Shown here: positions 34,024 through 43,036 of the stretch, one piece after another
Position numbering within the stretch: the first letter of the stretch is position 1
Layout: the number at the start of each line of letters is the position of its first letter
Assembly: GCF_006094435.1 (NCBI RefSeq)
Contig: NZ_CP034783.1
Coordinates: forward strand, 2,507,001-2,571,000
Length of the DNA stretch: 64,000 nt
Direction: 5' to 3'
Origin: Pseudomonas sp. MPC6
Lineage (GTDB): Bacteria; Pseudomonadota; Gammaproteobacteria; Pseudomonadales; Pseudomonadaceae
Translations under genes and position numbers: made by a program
The notes under the pieces: generated by a model
What the model was told of the DNA's origin: nothing
What the model saw: only the letters and a program-made list of their open reading frames with translations
Databases searched by the model: none

Positions 34024-34926
34024 TTAGAACATCACCTCAGCCCATGCCTCACGGCATGAAAGGCTGCCTTCGATAGCAAGATCAAACCTCGCTCGAATCT
34101 CTAGAAAAATCGCATAGGTCTTATCGAGAATTTGACCATCGAGGGTGCCGACGCTGACCCACTCAATAGCTGTACCAGCAAGCATTATCTCGGATGCGGA
34201 TCGTAACTCGGCGGGTGCGATAGGTCGTTCTATAACAGTTAACCCCATGTCTTGGGCCATAGTAATAAGATTGTTCCAAATCAATAACCCATCATCGGGG
34301 ATTAATATCGAAGTGCGTTTTTCGTCAAATAATCGAGTGATATTATGAGCCAGAGAGACCCCTGCCACGCCCAAGGGGAGTCTATCGTCGTCTACCGCTT
34401 TATTCACTATTGGATCGTATTCACCACAGGTCAGCAGATTGTAACTGAACCTCAAAATTCTGAGGCTTTTTATCAGCATTGGAGTTTTAATCCCGCCTTC
34501 AGGGCCAGGAAAAAAAATAGATTCAGACTCCAGAATCTTGACTTCGTTAGCGTTGAGGTCGGAAATTATATCTTCGTAATCTAAAAGATTTGTGTGCCCT
34601 CCACCACAGAGTGCCTGCCGTTTACAATAAAGTGCTAAAAATTTTGGACTAGGACTCCACCCGGGAGCTTCAGTATGGGCACGTATCATATTTATGCTTT
34701 GTGAATACGCCTTGTCGTCGAAGCCAGGCTTGTAGGTGACATCGTGTTCGATAGAACCATTGTATTGTTTTATAAAACAACCCAGTGACTGCATAAGCGA
34801 GATCGCTTTGCTCTGCCCACCCAGCCCCACGACTAAACAATACCCAGAGTCATCTAACCGTCGCGTTACGCCTTCGTGACGACCGTTCTGTTTCAGTTTA
34901 AATTCAGAAAATTCAACAATATCCAT
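34024..34926 (-). pseudogene. In-frame hybrid: TauD-type dioxygenase N-part joined to class-IV aminotransferase C-end
   Basis: 300 codons without interruption. Residues about 1-218 look like a TauD/TfdA or clavaminate-synthase-like Fe(II)/2-oxoglutarate enzyme, with H84-x-E86 (HTEAPGW), GGHTNLLDYEDI and the late strand ILIPDDGLLIWNN. At that point the family should continue with the second metal His and the 2-oxoglutarate Arg. Instead the sequence becomes MGLTVIERPIAPAELRSASE, then IMLAGTAIEWVSV and LDGQILD, the C-terminal end of branched-chain/D-amino-acid type aminotransferases. Neither part has a complete active site, so the product is probably inactive. Most simply, a deletion fused two neighbouring biosynthetic genes. 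Confidence 0.65.
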
Positions 34927-35621
34927 TTGATGTCCTGATTGTTTGGTATTAGGAGCGTCTGTTAGTGATTGGCTTTAGATTGTCGTGATGCCCATCGATA
35001 AGCTCACTGAAGCTAAGTATTCGTCTCGGTGATGTGTCATTTTTTTTCAAGCGCTGGCACCACAAACCTAGTGCGAGGCGAGTAAGTTCGTCAAGAGTTT
35101 ATGAAATTATCAGAAGCGACCTGCAGAGTTGAAGTGTGGTTCCTAAATAAATGTAATACTTATCCTGAAGGTCTGTAAGAATTGTCCTGTGGTTCAACTA
35201 TATTTGTTTGTTATTAACTAGTGCTACCATATTGCGTGATATTTAAATGGTGTTTTTTTTCCATGCAATTGACAGGCTTGGCCTCTCGATACTGGGTGTG
35301 GGTAATTATCGAAATAAGGCTGGGAGAGACCTCGGTGCTCATGCAAGGTGAACCAGCTTGGCTGGATATCGTAATCGTGTGTTGGGCAGCATATGGCTCT
35401 AACAGCTTGGGATCATGCGCGTCGATCCGACTGATGCAGACTGGCACGTGGGTGGTTTATTACAGTTGGACAACCCCCATTCAACCTGGAAATGATGGCG
35501 AGCTCTCTACGGACCAGCATCATCAGCCGCAGTAATACTGAATCGCGATAGAAGCGGCGGTATCACTGGGAGAAGTCGAGTGCCTATGCCCGCCCTTGAA
35601 TGGCGAGCATCGCCGACAAGG
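34927..35621. other. A+T-rich stretch without a supported gene
   Basis: 695 bases upstream of the hybrid gene. Composition is low in G+C up to about 35,300 and then rises. Two overlapping open frames of 77 and 104 codons on opposite strands (35214-35535) have no recognisable sequence or good ribosome-binding site. It probably holds the promoter of the hybrid/DMT transcript plus degraded remains of the islet. Confidence 0.4.
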
Positions 35622-36413
35622 TCAAACAGAACGAAACCGCAAAACCCGCGCACCGTCGACAGGGTCGATCAGGTAATGCGCGTGCACGCCAAACGTCTCC
35701 TGCAAGCGCTGCGGGGTCAGCACCTCCAGCGGCTTGCCGAGGGCCACCAGTCGCCCTCGTTCCAGTACTGCCAGGCGATCACAAGTGAGTGCCTGATTCA
35801 GGTCATGCAGGGCGATCAATGTCGTCACCGGCAGCGCCTGCACCACGTTCAGGATGGCGAGCTGGTGCTGGATATCCAGGTGGTTGGTCGGTTCGTCCAG
35901 CAACAGAATCTGCGGGCGTTGGGCCAGGGCGCGAGCGATGTGCACACGCTGGCGTTCACCGCCGGACAGGCTGTGCCAGGTGCGGTTTGTCAGGTGTGCC
36001 GCATCGACGTCGCACAGCGCCTGCTGGACAATGGCAGCGTCCTCGTGCGACCACGGACTCAAGGCCGACAGCCACGGCGTCCGGCCCAGGGCGACGGCAT
36101 CAAACACGTTGATGGCATCCAGCGTGTCGGCCTGTTGCTCGACCACCGCCAGGGTTTGCGCAACGGTTCGCCGCGCCAGCGTCTTGAGGCGCTGGCCGTT
36201 GAGGTGAATGTCGCCCCGGCTCGGCACACGCACGCCGGCCAGCAGTTTGAGCAGCGTGGATTTCCCCGAACCGTTGGGCCCGACGATGCCCAGGGTTTCG
36301 CCTCGGCGGATGTCCAGGTGGATATCGTGCAGCAACTCGGCGTCGCGGACCTGGAAGCCGAGGCTGGAACAGCTCAGCACACAATCGCCGATAACAGGGG
36401 TGGCGGCATTCAT
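35622..36413 (-). CDS. ABC transporter ATPase, FecE/BtuD type
   Basis: 263 residues from the ATG at 36413, which overlaps the permease stop (ATGA); a much longer upstream open frame is not coding. Walker A GPNGSGKST is near residue 43, the signature LSGGERQRVHIARAL near 145, Walker B ILLLDEPTNHLD near 165, and the H-loop ALHDLNQAL near 195. This is the ATPase of a siderophore/cobalamin-class importer. It is the third gene of an operon headed by a cobalamin riboswitch. Confidence 0.9.
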   Translation of the reverse strand: MNAATPVIGDCVLSCSSLGFQVRDAELLHDIHLDIRRGETLGIVGPNGSGKSTLLKLLAGVRVPSRGDIHLNGQRLKTLARRTVAQTLAVVEQQADTLDAINVFDAVALGRTPWLSALSPWSHEDAAIVQQALCDVDAAHLTNRTWHSLSGGERQRVHIARALAQRPQILLLDEPTNHLDIQHQLAILNVVQALPVTTLIALHDLNQALTCDRLAVLERGRLVALGKPLEVLTPQRLQETFGVHAHYLIDPVDGARVLRFRSV

Positions 36414-37426
36414 CGGGCATTCCTCCTGCCGATCAGGATCAACGCGAACACCGGCGCGCCGACCAATGCCGTGATGACCCCGACCGGGATCACCTGGCCT
36501 TTGATCAATGTCCGGGACAGGACATCGGCGGCGATCAGAAACAGCGCACCCCCCAGCGCACTGGCCGGCAGCAGGCGCGCATGGCGGGTGCCCAGCAGCA
36601 GTCGCACGGCATGGGGAATGACTAGCCCGACGAAACCGATGGAGCCGACAATCGAGACCATCACGGCCGTCACCAGGGCGGCGCAGCTGATCAGCAGCAA
36701 TTGCACCCGGCGTACCGGGATGCCGAGCGAAGCGGCGGAGTCGGCACCAAAGGTGAAGGCGTCCAGCGCCCGCCGATGCCACAGGCAAACGGCGAGACCG
36801 GCCACTGCCACCGGGACGGCCAGCCACACCGACGGCCAGCGCACCCCGCTGAGATTGCCCAGCAACCAGAACATGATGCCCCGGGCCTGCTCGGAACTGG
36901 CCGACTTGGTGATCAGGAACGCCGTGAGCGCATTGAATAGCTGCGAACCGGCAATCCCCGCGAGGATGATTTGCCCGGTGCCGCCGGGTGAGCCGCTGGC
37001 ACGGGCCAGCAATACCACCAGGGCGAAGGCGGCCACAGCCCCGGCAAACGCCCCGACCGACAGCGAAATCAGGCCCGCCCCCAGCCCCAGCAACGCCACC
37101 AGCACCGCGCCCGTCGAGGCGCCGGCGGAGATACCCAGCAGGTAAGGATCGGCCAACGGATTGCGCAACAGCGATTGCAGGACCACCCCGCAAGTGGCCA
37201 GGCCCGCACCGCAGGCCGCCGCCACCAGCGCGCGGGTCAGGCGATAATTCCAGACGATGCCTTCGTCGATCGGGTCGAGGACATGACCGGCAGCCCACAG
37301 TTTATTGGCCAGCACCTGGACCACCACACCCGGGGCGATGGGCGTTTCACCGATGGCCACACCGGCAATGACGGCCAGCAGCAGGGTCACGGCGGCCAGG
37401 AATGTGCGAATCAACGTCCTGGTCAT
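36410..37426 (-). CDS. ABC transporter permease, FecCD/BtuC family
   Basis: 338 residues with about ten transmembrane helices. The conserved segments LRNPLADPYLLGISAGASTGAV and VGFVGLVIPHAVRLLLGTRH are diagnostic of the FecCD family, including the cytoplasmic loop that contacts the ATPase. It overlaps the binding-protein gene by 4 bases (ATGA). With the upstream riboswitch it is most likely a cobalamin or corrinoid permease. Confidence 0.9.
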   Translation of the reverse strand: MTRTLIRTFLAAVTLLLAVIAGVAIGETPIAPGVVVQVLANKLWAAGHVLDPIDEGIVWNYRLTRALVAAACGAGLATCGVVLQSLLRNPLADPYLLGISAGASTGAVLVALLGLGAGLISLSVGAFAGAVAAFALVVLLARASGSPGGTGQIILAGIAGSQLFNALTAFLITKSASSEQARGIMFWLLGNLSGVRWPSVWLAVPVAVAGLAVCLWHRRALDAFTFGADSAASLGIPVRRVQLLLISCAALVTAVMVSIVGSIGFVGLVIPHAVRLLLGTRHARLLPASALGGALFLIAADVLSRTLIKGQVIPVGVITALVGAPVFALILIGRRNAR

Positions 37427-38436
37427 TTTGGCAAGTCATAGCCGTTGATGGCCGTTGCCAGGGTTTCAAGACCGTCGAACATTCTGACGCTGGCCTGCAT
37501 GGCCATGGCGTCCAGGATGATGATGCGGTTGTTTTTCACCGCGTCCATGTTGCGGGTCACCGGGTCGCTGCGCAGGAATGCCAGTTTCTGCAGATGGTCG
37601 TCAGCGGGGAAACGACGGCGATCCATGCGGGCGATGACCAGGAAAGTCGGGTTGGCCTTGGCGATGGTTTCCCAGCCGACGGTCGGCCATTCTTCGTTGG
37701 ATTGCACCACGTTGCGCACGCCCAAGGTATTGAGCATGAAGTCGGGAATGCCCTTGTGGCCGGCGACATAAGGGTCGATATCCAGACTGGCACTGGAGAA
37801 CCAGAACAGCGCACTGGTGTGCTTCAGGTCCTTGTTCCGCACCGTGGCGACAGACTTCGCCAGGCTGGCCTTGAGTTCGTCGTTCAACTGCCGGCCACGT
37901 TCCTGCACATCGAAGATCTCGGCCAATTGGCTGATGCTCTTGTAAATGCTGTCGATGCGAAACGCCTCCAGGCGTGTGCCGTCGGCGCCGACCAGATTGT
38001 CCTTGGCTTCGCAGTCGGAGGGCATCAGGTAGGTCGGGATCTGCAGCTCGTGAAACTGCTCGCGGGTACCGACCACGCCTTTCGGGCCGACCATCCACTC
38101 CAGTTCCACGGCCACCAGTTGCGGGCGTTTGCCGATCACCGACTCGAAACTCGGCTCGTTATCGGCCAGGCGTTGGATCCGGTCGTTCTCGGTCTTGTAC
38201 GTGGCCAGCACATCGTTGAACCACAGCGAGGTGCCGACCAGCGTGGGGCCAAGCCCCATGGCGTAGAGCATTTCGGTGCCGGCCTGGCCGATGGTCACGG
38301 CGCGGCTCGGCGCCTGCTCGAAGGTCAGCTTGCTGCCGCAGTTCTCGACCGTCAGGGGATAGTGGGTCGGGGCCGCATGCGCGAGGGTGGACAGACCCAG
38401 GGCGGTGACGAGGGTGGCAAGGCGTGACAGCAGCAT
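37423..38436 (-). CDS. ABC transporter substrate-binding protein, cobalamin/siderophore class (BtuF-like)
   Basis: 337 residues from the ATG at 38436 with GGAG upstream. The signal peptide is about residues 1-21 (ALGLSTLAHA-A). The class III binding-protein layout has two lobes joined by a long helix, with SRAVTIGQAGTEMLYAMGLG near the start and PTFLVIARMDRRRF later. It follows a cobalamin riboswitch in the same direction, so cobalamin or a corrinoid precursor is the favoured ligand. An iron-siderophore ligand is the alternative, since the receptor encoded upstream resembles siderophore receptors. Confidence 0.83.
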   Translation of the reverse strand: MLLSRLATLVTALGLSTLAHAAPTHYPLTVENCGSKLTFEQAPSRAVTIGQAGTEMLYAMGLGPTLVGTSLWFNDVLATYKTENDRIQRLADNEPSFESVIGKRPQLVAVELEWMVGPKGVVGTREQFHELQIPTYLMPSDCEAKDNLVGADGTRLEAFRIDSIYKSISQLAEIFDVQERGRQLNDELKASLAKSVATVRNKDLKHTSALFWFSSASLDIDPYVAGHKGIPDFMLNTLGVRNVVQSNEEWPTVGWETIAKANPTFLVIARMDRRRFPADDHLQKLAFLRSDPVTRNMDAVKNNRIIILDAMAMQASVRMFDGLETLATAINGYDLPK

Positions 38437-38550
38437 GACGCAATCTCCAGTTGACCGTACTCGGAGCAGGGGCACGGCCTGGAAACACATCATCGAACGC
38501 TGCCGTTAAAGCACGGACGTAGCACTCACCGGAGGTGACGCACGGCGCAA

Positions 38551-38572
38551 GGATGTCCTTCCCGGACACCCC
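38551..38572 (-). promoter_or_regulatory. Hairpin downstream of the riboswitch (candidate expression platform)
   Basis: On the leftward transcript GGGTGTCC-GGGAA-GGACATCC forms a perfect 8-bp stem about 20 bases after the riboswitch 3' end. It lacks a T-run, so it may control by alternative pairing rather than by termination. This is inference. Confidence 0.4.
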
Positions 38573-38589
38573 GCCGGTTAGTGATTTGC

Positions 38590-38760
38590 TTGGCCGGCAG
38601 GTCTCCTGACTGATGCGTCATCGCCTGGCTCCAGCCTTCCCGGGAGTGATCCCAGTGGCAGTTCAGGAGCAGGCTCAGCACCTACAGTTGCGGGGGCAGT
38701 TCCGATTGATGCCGTGTCGGGCATCTCGGATTCCCTATTAATCCCATGTGGAAACCGGCG
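38590..38760 (-). ncRNA. Cobalamin riboswitch
   Basis: Read leftwards, the conserved elements appear in order: AATAGGGAA, CTGCCCCCGCAACTGT, GCCACTGG, GGGAAGG, and the B12-box end GTCAGGAGACCTGCCGG. It lies directly upstream of the BtuF-like/permease/ATPase operon and downstream of the TonB receptor stop at 38820. Excess adenosylcobalamin should switch the ABC operon off. Confidence 0.92.
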
Positions 38761-38819
38761 GCCGGCATGGTAGTCGATCATGGCGATCAACGGTCCAGTA
38801 TTTTTTCGTGGCGCAACCA

Positions 38820-41000
38820 TCAGAAGTTGATCGAGGCGCTCAACCGGGCCGTCAGCGGCGCACCCTGGAACAGGTAGCCGTCGCCCAGGTATTCGCCGGC
38901 GTCACGCCAGTAGCGCTTGTCGAACAGGTTGTCCACGGTCAGGCGGAACACCGTGTCGTAACCGTCGATGCGGGTGCTGTAGCGGCTGCCGAGATTGAAA
39001 ATGGCGTAGGCCCCGGTCTCTACCCCGCCCTGGCGATTGGCGTATTTGCTGGCGCTGTATTGCATCCCGCCGAGCAGGGCCAGGCCATCGATCCCGGGCA
39101 GGGCGTAGTCGCCCTGGAAGCTGGCGCGCAGCGTCGGCACATTGATTGCCTGATGCCCTTCATAGGCCGGCGTGCCGCTGTCGCTGACCCGGGCGCGGAT
39201 CGCCGCGACACTGGCGGCGATCTGCAGGCGCTGGCTGGCCCAGCCATTGGCCGAGAGTTCCAGGCCGGTGTTCTTCTGTTCGCCCTGCTGGGTGAAGGTG
39301 AAGGTGCCGTCGTCATTGGGCCGGGAGTACTGGTACGCCTGGCGGATCTGGAACAGCGCCGCGGCCAGGCTGATGCGCTGCCAGTCGTACTTGATGCCCG
39401 CCTCGATTTGCCGGGACACGGTTGGCACGAGGATTTCAAAGGCGTTGGTGGTGAACCAGGCCGCTTCGCCACCCAGGGACAAGCCCTTGCTGTAGCGGGT
39501 GTACAGCGCCAGGTTGTGCAGCGGCTTGTAGATCATCGCGGCCTGGGGCAGGAACACATAGCGTTGGGTATGCCGGGTGGTCTCGCCCTGGCTGTCGAAG
39601 GTCTCTTCATCCAGGCGCACTTCACGCCCGCCGAGCACGGTCTGCCATTGTTCGTTGAAGCTGATCCGGTCATTGAAGAACAGCCCGTACTGGCGGCTGT
39701 CAAGGCGTCGATAGGCGTCGTTGAGCGGACCGTCGTAGCGCGGAAAATCTGCTGGTTCGCTATCGATATTGGCGCTGCCGATCATCACGTTGATGGTGTC
39801 GCGTTTATCCACCACGCGGCGAAACGCGCTGGTGCCTACGCTCAGTTCATGACCAAGGCCACCGGTGTCGAAGTCGCCAGTGAAGGCAGCCTGTACCTCG
39901 TCATTGCGGCGGGTATCGTCAGGGCTGCGGAAGTCGTAGATGTCGTAGTCGCCCTCGGGGCTGAAGTAGTTGGGCACCGCGGCGCTGGCGCAACTGGCGG
40001 AACCGTAGCAACCCCAGGCGAACGAGCTGTAGTCATCGATCACCACCCGGCTGCGCGAGGCGCTGACATTGCCTTTCCAGGTGTCGCTGAAGCGATATTC
40101 GAAGTTGCCGTTGAGGTTCAGCGCATCAGTGGTGACGGGTTTCGAGCCGCTCTGATGGGCCAGCAGTTTTTTCGGCGAGGCGTGGTGTGGCAGGCGGGTG
40201 CCGCCAAGCAATTGATAGCCCGGTGCGGCGCGCTGTTCCCTGGTCTGGTACTCGGCATCCAGTTGCAGCAGGGCATCGGGGCTGATGTTCCAGTCGAAGG
40301 CCAGGGAGGCGAAGTCGCGCTGGCCATTAGTGTGCTCGACATAGGAATGCAGCTCTTCATGGGCCACGTTGGCGCGTAGCCCGAACTGCTGTTCATTGCC
40401 GAAGAATCCGCCCACGTCTGTGGCCAGGTAGCCGCTGCCACGGTCGTCCGTGGAGACAGTGACCGAACGCACGTCGGCCGGCCGCTTGGTCACGTAGTTG
40501 ACCAGCCCGCCGGGCTCGCTGACGCCGCTCTGCAAGCCGGAAAGCCCCTTGAGCAATTCCACCTGTTGTTTGTTTTCCAGGCCGACGTTCTGCTCGCCGG
40601 TGATGGTGCGGCCGTTGATCTTGTAGCTGCTGGCGGAGTTGAGCGAGAAGCCACGCACGACGAAGTTTTCGTAGTAGCCGACCGGCGCGTAGCTCTCACC
40701 CACCGAGGCATCGTTCTGCAGGACTTCGCTGAGCAGGCGGGCCTGCCGATCCTTGATCAAGGCTTCGGTGACCACTGAAATCGAGGCCGGCGTATCGAGC
40801 AATGGCGCGGCGTCGAAACCGCCGACCGAGGCGCTATGGGCCTGGTAGCCAGAGGTGTCTTCGCCCGTCACGGTCAGCGCCGGGAGTTCGGTGTCGGCGG
40901 CCTGCGCGGTGTCGGCCAACAGCAGGCCCAAGGCCAGAAGATTGAGCGTGAACCGTGGTGCGGACACTCCCTTGCGGGACGTCCGGTAAAGCCTATCCAT
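38820..41000 (-). CDS. TonB-dependent receptor (siderophore-receptor-like)
   Basis: 726 residues from the ATG at 41000 (GAGGAGT upstream). The signal peptide runs to about residue 35 (ADTAQA-A). The TonB-box region is ELPALTVTG, the plug domain is about 60-165 (DTPASISVVTEALIKDRQ and ENKQQVELLKGLSGLQSGVSE), and a 22-strand barrel ends in aromatic Phe (RLSASINF). The plug resembles ferric-siderophore receptors more than BtuB. It lies just before the riboswitch-controlled ABC operon in the same direction and probably supplies it with ligand. The receptor itself lies upstream of the riboswitch. Confidence 0.85.
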   Translation of the reverse strand: MDRLYRTSRKGVSAPRFTLNLLALGLLLADTAQAADTELPALTVTGEDTSGYQAHSASVGGFDAAPLLDTPASISVVTEALIKDRQARLLSEVLQNDASVGESYAPVGYYENFVVRGFSLNSASSYKINGRTITGEQNVGLENKQQVELLKGLSGLQSGVSEPGGLVNYVTKRPADVRSVTVSTDDRGSGYLATDVGGFFGNEQQFGLRANVAHEELHSYVEHTNGQRDFASLAFDWNISPDALLQLDAEYQTREQRAAPGYQLLGGTRLPHHASPKKLLAHQSGSKPVTTDALNLNGNFEYRFSDTWKGNVSASRSRVVIDDYSSFAWGCYGSASCASAAVPNYFSPEGDYDIYDFRSPDDTRRNDEVQAAFTGDFDTGGLGHELSVGTSAFRRVVDKRDTINVMIGSANIDSEPADFPRYDGPLNDAYRRLDSRQYGLFFNDRISFNEQWQTVLGGREVRLDEETFDSQGETTRHTQRYVFLPQAAMIYKPLHNLALYTRYSKGLSLGGEAAWFTTNAFEILVPTVSRQIEAGIKYDWQRISLAAALFQIRQAYQYSRPNDDGTFTFTQQGEQKNTGLELSANGWASQRLQIAASVAAIRARVSDSGTPAYEGHQAINVPTLRASFQGDYALPGIDGLALLGGMQYSASKYANRQGGVETGAYAIFNLGSRYSTRIDGYDTVFRLTVDNLFDKRYWRDAGEYLGDGYLFQGAPLTARLSASINF

Positions 41001-41152
41001 GAATACTCCTCGACGATTGCGATCACGGGCCGGGCGGACACCGGGATCCGCGGCCCGCTCTTGAAGCGAGGCATCATACAAGAGGATCTAGTCGCGTCCG
41101 CCGTTATCGATCCGGATAGGCGGTAAAGAGCAGTTGGCCAGGTACCAGGTAC

Positions 41153-41190
41153 AAAAAAGCGGAAACCCATTAATGGGTTTCCGCTTTTTT
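41153..41190. terminator. Bidirectional terminator: perfect 38-base palindrome
   Basis: The palindrome has A6-GCGGAAACCCAT on the left and its exact reverse complement on the right, centred at 41171/41172. It would terminate transcription from either side. No gene ends within 150 bases on either strand (the receptor starts to the left and truncated tonB follows to the right), so the gene it served appears to have been lost. Confidence 0.8.
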
Positions 41191-41219
41191 TTACTAGTAA
41201 GAATCGGTGATTATCCTAA

Positions 41220-41582
41220 GGCTTTCAGATCTCGACATCCTTCGCATCCACCGCGCCGCCACAACCGGTCGCCGCCCCAGCTCCCCCCGCACCGAAACCG
41301 GTGACCCCGGCGTCGGCCAGTGCCGGTTACCTGAAAAACCCGGCGCCGGAATACCCCTCGCTGGCCATGCGTCGCGGCTGGGAAGGCACGGTGCTGTTGC
41401 GGGTGCATGTCCTGGCCAGCGGCAAACCCGGCGACATCCAGATCCAGAAAAGCAGTGGCCGCGATCAACTCGACGCCGCCGCCCTGGCCGCAGTCAAACG
41501 CTGGAGTTTCGTCCCGGCCAAGCAGGGCGATGTCGCCCAGGACGGCTGGGTCAGCGTGCCCATCGACTTCAAAATCAAGTAA
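41220..41582 (+). pseudogene. tonB: TonB C-terminal domain without membrane anchor
   Basis: From the in-frame stop at 41217-41219 the frame is open to 41582. It encodes the end of a Pro/Ala-rich spacer (APPQPVAAPAPPAPKPVT) and a complete TonB C-terminal domain (YLKNPAPEYPSLAMRRGWEG, then VHVLASGKPGDI, then AAVKRWSFVPA). The N-terminal transmembrane helix and most of the proline spacer are absent. The only starts are an internal GTG at 41301 or weaker codons, which could not give an anchored protein. exbB and exbD follow intact, so this was a tonB-exbB-exbD operon. The upstream boundary is the orphan palindromic terminator. Confidence 0.72.
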
Positions 41583-41668
41583 CTCAACCCTCACGATATC
41601 GACCGCGGGCCACCTGACAAAAGGCGCATCGCTACAACTGATCCATTGCCTTGTTGGAGAGCCTGACC

Positions 41669-42391
41669 ATGAACCTGATTGCATCCCCCTTCGAATCCAT
41701 CGAACACGCCGTCATCTGGCTGTTGATTATCTTCTCTGTCGCGACATGGGGCCTGGCCTTGCTCAAGGGCGTGCAGTTCACCCGCCTGAAGACCCAGGAC
41801 CGCAAATTCCATAAACACTTCTGGGCCGCCCCCAGTCTCGATTCCGCCGCTGAATTGGCCCATAGCCAACCGGGCGCCGCCGCTCGCGTGGCACTGGCCG
41901 GTTACGCGGCGATCCAGGTCAGCGATCAACCGGGCACTGACCTCAATCAGTCGATCAACCACCAGAACCGCCTCGAGCGCGCCCTGCGCCAGCAGATCGT
42001 GCGTGAGCGGCGCTCGCTGGAAAGCGGCCTGGCAATCCTCGCGAGCATCGGCAGCACCTCGCCCTTCATCGGTCTGTTCGGCACCGTCTGGGGCATCATG
42101 TCGGCCTTGAAAGGCATCAGTGCCGCGGGCTCGGCGAGCCTGGAAACCGTGGCCGGGCCGATCGGCGCTGCGCTGGTCGCCACCGGTGTCGGCATCGCCG
42201 TCGCGGTGCCGGCGGTGCTGGTGTACAACTACTTCCTGCGGCGCCTGAAGCTGACCGCCGCCGACCTCGACGACTTCGCCCACGACTTCTACAGCCTGGC
42301 GCAGAAAAACGCATTCCGCGTGCTGCTGCACCCGGTACTGAGCAAGTCCGGCGCGACCGTCGCCGGGCAGAAAGTCAAGGAGGCGTCCTGA
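41669..42391 (+). CDS. exbB: ExbB energy-transducing membrane protein
   Basis: 240 residues from the ATG at 41669 with GGAGA upstream. There are three transmembrane helices (about 12-35, 130-155, 170-195), with the long cytoplasmic segment between the first two. LESGLAILASIGSTSPFIGLFGTVWGIMSAL is the MotA/TolQ/ExbB proton-channel signature (excerpt in pieces: ASIGSTSPFIGLFGTVWGI). It couples the proton gradient to TonB. It is followed by exbD one base later. Confidence 0.9.
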   Translation: MNLIASPFESIEHAVIWLLIIFSVATWGLALLKGVQFTRLKTQDRKFHKHFWAAPSLDSAAELAHSQPGAAARVALAGYAAIQVSDQPGTDLNQSINHQNRLERALRQQIVRERRSLESGLAILASIGSTSPFIGLFGTVWGIMSALKGISAAGSASLETVAGPIGAALVATGVGIAVAVPAVLVYNYFLRRLKLTAADLDDFAHDFYSLAQKNAFRVLLHPVLSKSGATVAGQKVKEAS

Positions 42392-42392
42392 G

Positions 42393-42794
42393 ATGGCCTT
42401 TTCCACACAAGACAGCGATGAAGTGCTCAGCGAAATCAATGTCACGCCCTTGGTGGACGTGATGTTGGTGCTGCTGGTGGTGTTCATCGTCACCGCGCCG
42501 CTGCTGACCAATGCGATCCCGATCAACCTGCCGAAGACCGAGGCGGTGGCGCCGGTGGAGCAGAAAGATCCGCTGGTGGTGAGCATCGACGACAAGGGCA
42601 AGGTGTTCATCAACAAGGACGAAATCCAGGCGGACCTGCTCGAGTTCAACCTGCAGGCGGCCAAGGCGAAAAACCCTGATGTGCGGGTGCAACTACAGGC
42701 GGATAACGGGGTGAATTATGGCGAGGTGGCGCGGGCGATGGCGTCTATTGAACGGGCGGGGATTACCAAGTTGTCGGTGATTACGGCGAAGTAG
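42393..42794 (+). CDS. exbD: ExbD energy-transducing membrane protein
   Basis: 133 residues. Residues 12-40 carry SEINVTPLVDVMLVLLVVFI, with the proton-relaying Asp of ExbD/TolR in the single N-terminal transmembrane helix (LVDVM). The rest is the periplasmic domain. It pairs with ExbB just upstream. With the local tonB truncated, the complex would need a TonB encoded elsewhere. Confidence 0.9.
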   Translation: MAFSTQDSDEVLSEINVTPLVDVMLVLLVVFIVTAPLLTNAIPINLPKTEAVAPVEQKDPLVVSIDDKGKVFINKDEIQADLLEFNLQAAKAKNPDVRVQLQADNGVNYGEVARAMASIERAGITKLSVITAK

Positions 42795-42831
42795 GGGGAC
42801 CATTAAGGAAAGGTCGATGTTTATTTTTTGG

Positions 42832-42863
42832 GTCGCTCTCCAGGCTGGAGGGCGGCTTTTTTT
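42832..42863 (+). terminator. Rho-independent terminator after exbD
   Basis: GTCGCTCTCCAG paired with CTGGAGGGCGGC (12 pairs including G-U), followed by seven T, 37 bases after the exbD stop. Confidence 0.8.
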
Positions 42864-43036
42864 GGTTCTTTCAAAATAAAATATTTCTGAAATACGGAAA
42901 TTTCCGACGTGATCAGTGGACTTTTCCGGCATTCATTCTTGCCCCTTCTTGTTAGTGTGCCCGCCAATTTCGCGTGCACAGACCATGGACGGTTTGGACA
43001 TCGCGCTTCATTTCCTCTCTGCTTAAGGAAAAGCGT

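Noticed and set aside
35214..35535. Two overlapping open frames of 77 and 104 codons
   Set aside because: They lie on opposite strands in an A+T-rich stretch with no motif, ribosome-binding site or codon pattern to support either.
36414..37298. Upstream extension of the FecE-type ATPase (nearly 300 codons)
   Set aside because: It overlaps the FecCD permease in another frame; the ATPase proper starts at 36413 with an ATGA overlap.
41153..41190. Palindrome considered as an insertion-sequence end
   Set aside because: It is a symmetric G+C stem flanked by A6 and T6, the form of a bidirectional terminator, with no second copy or transposase nearby.
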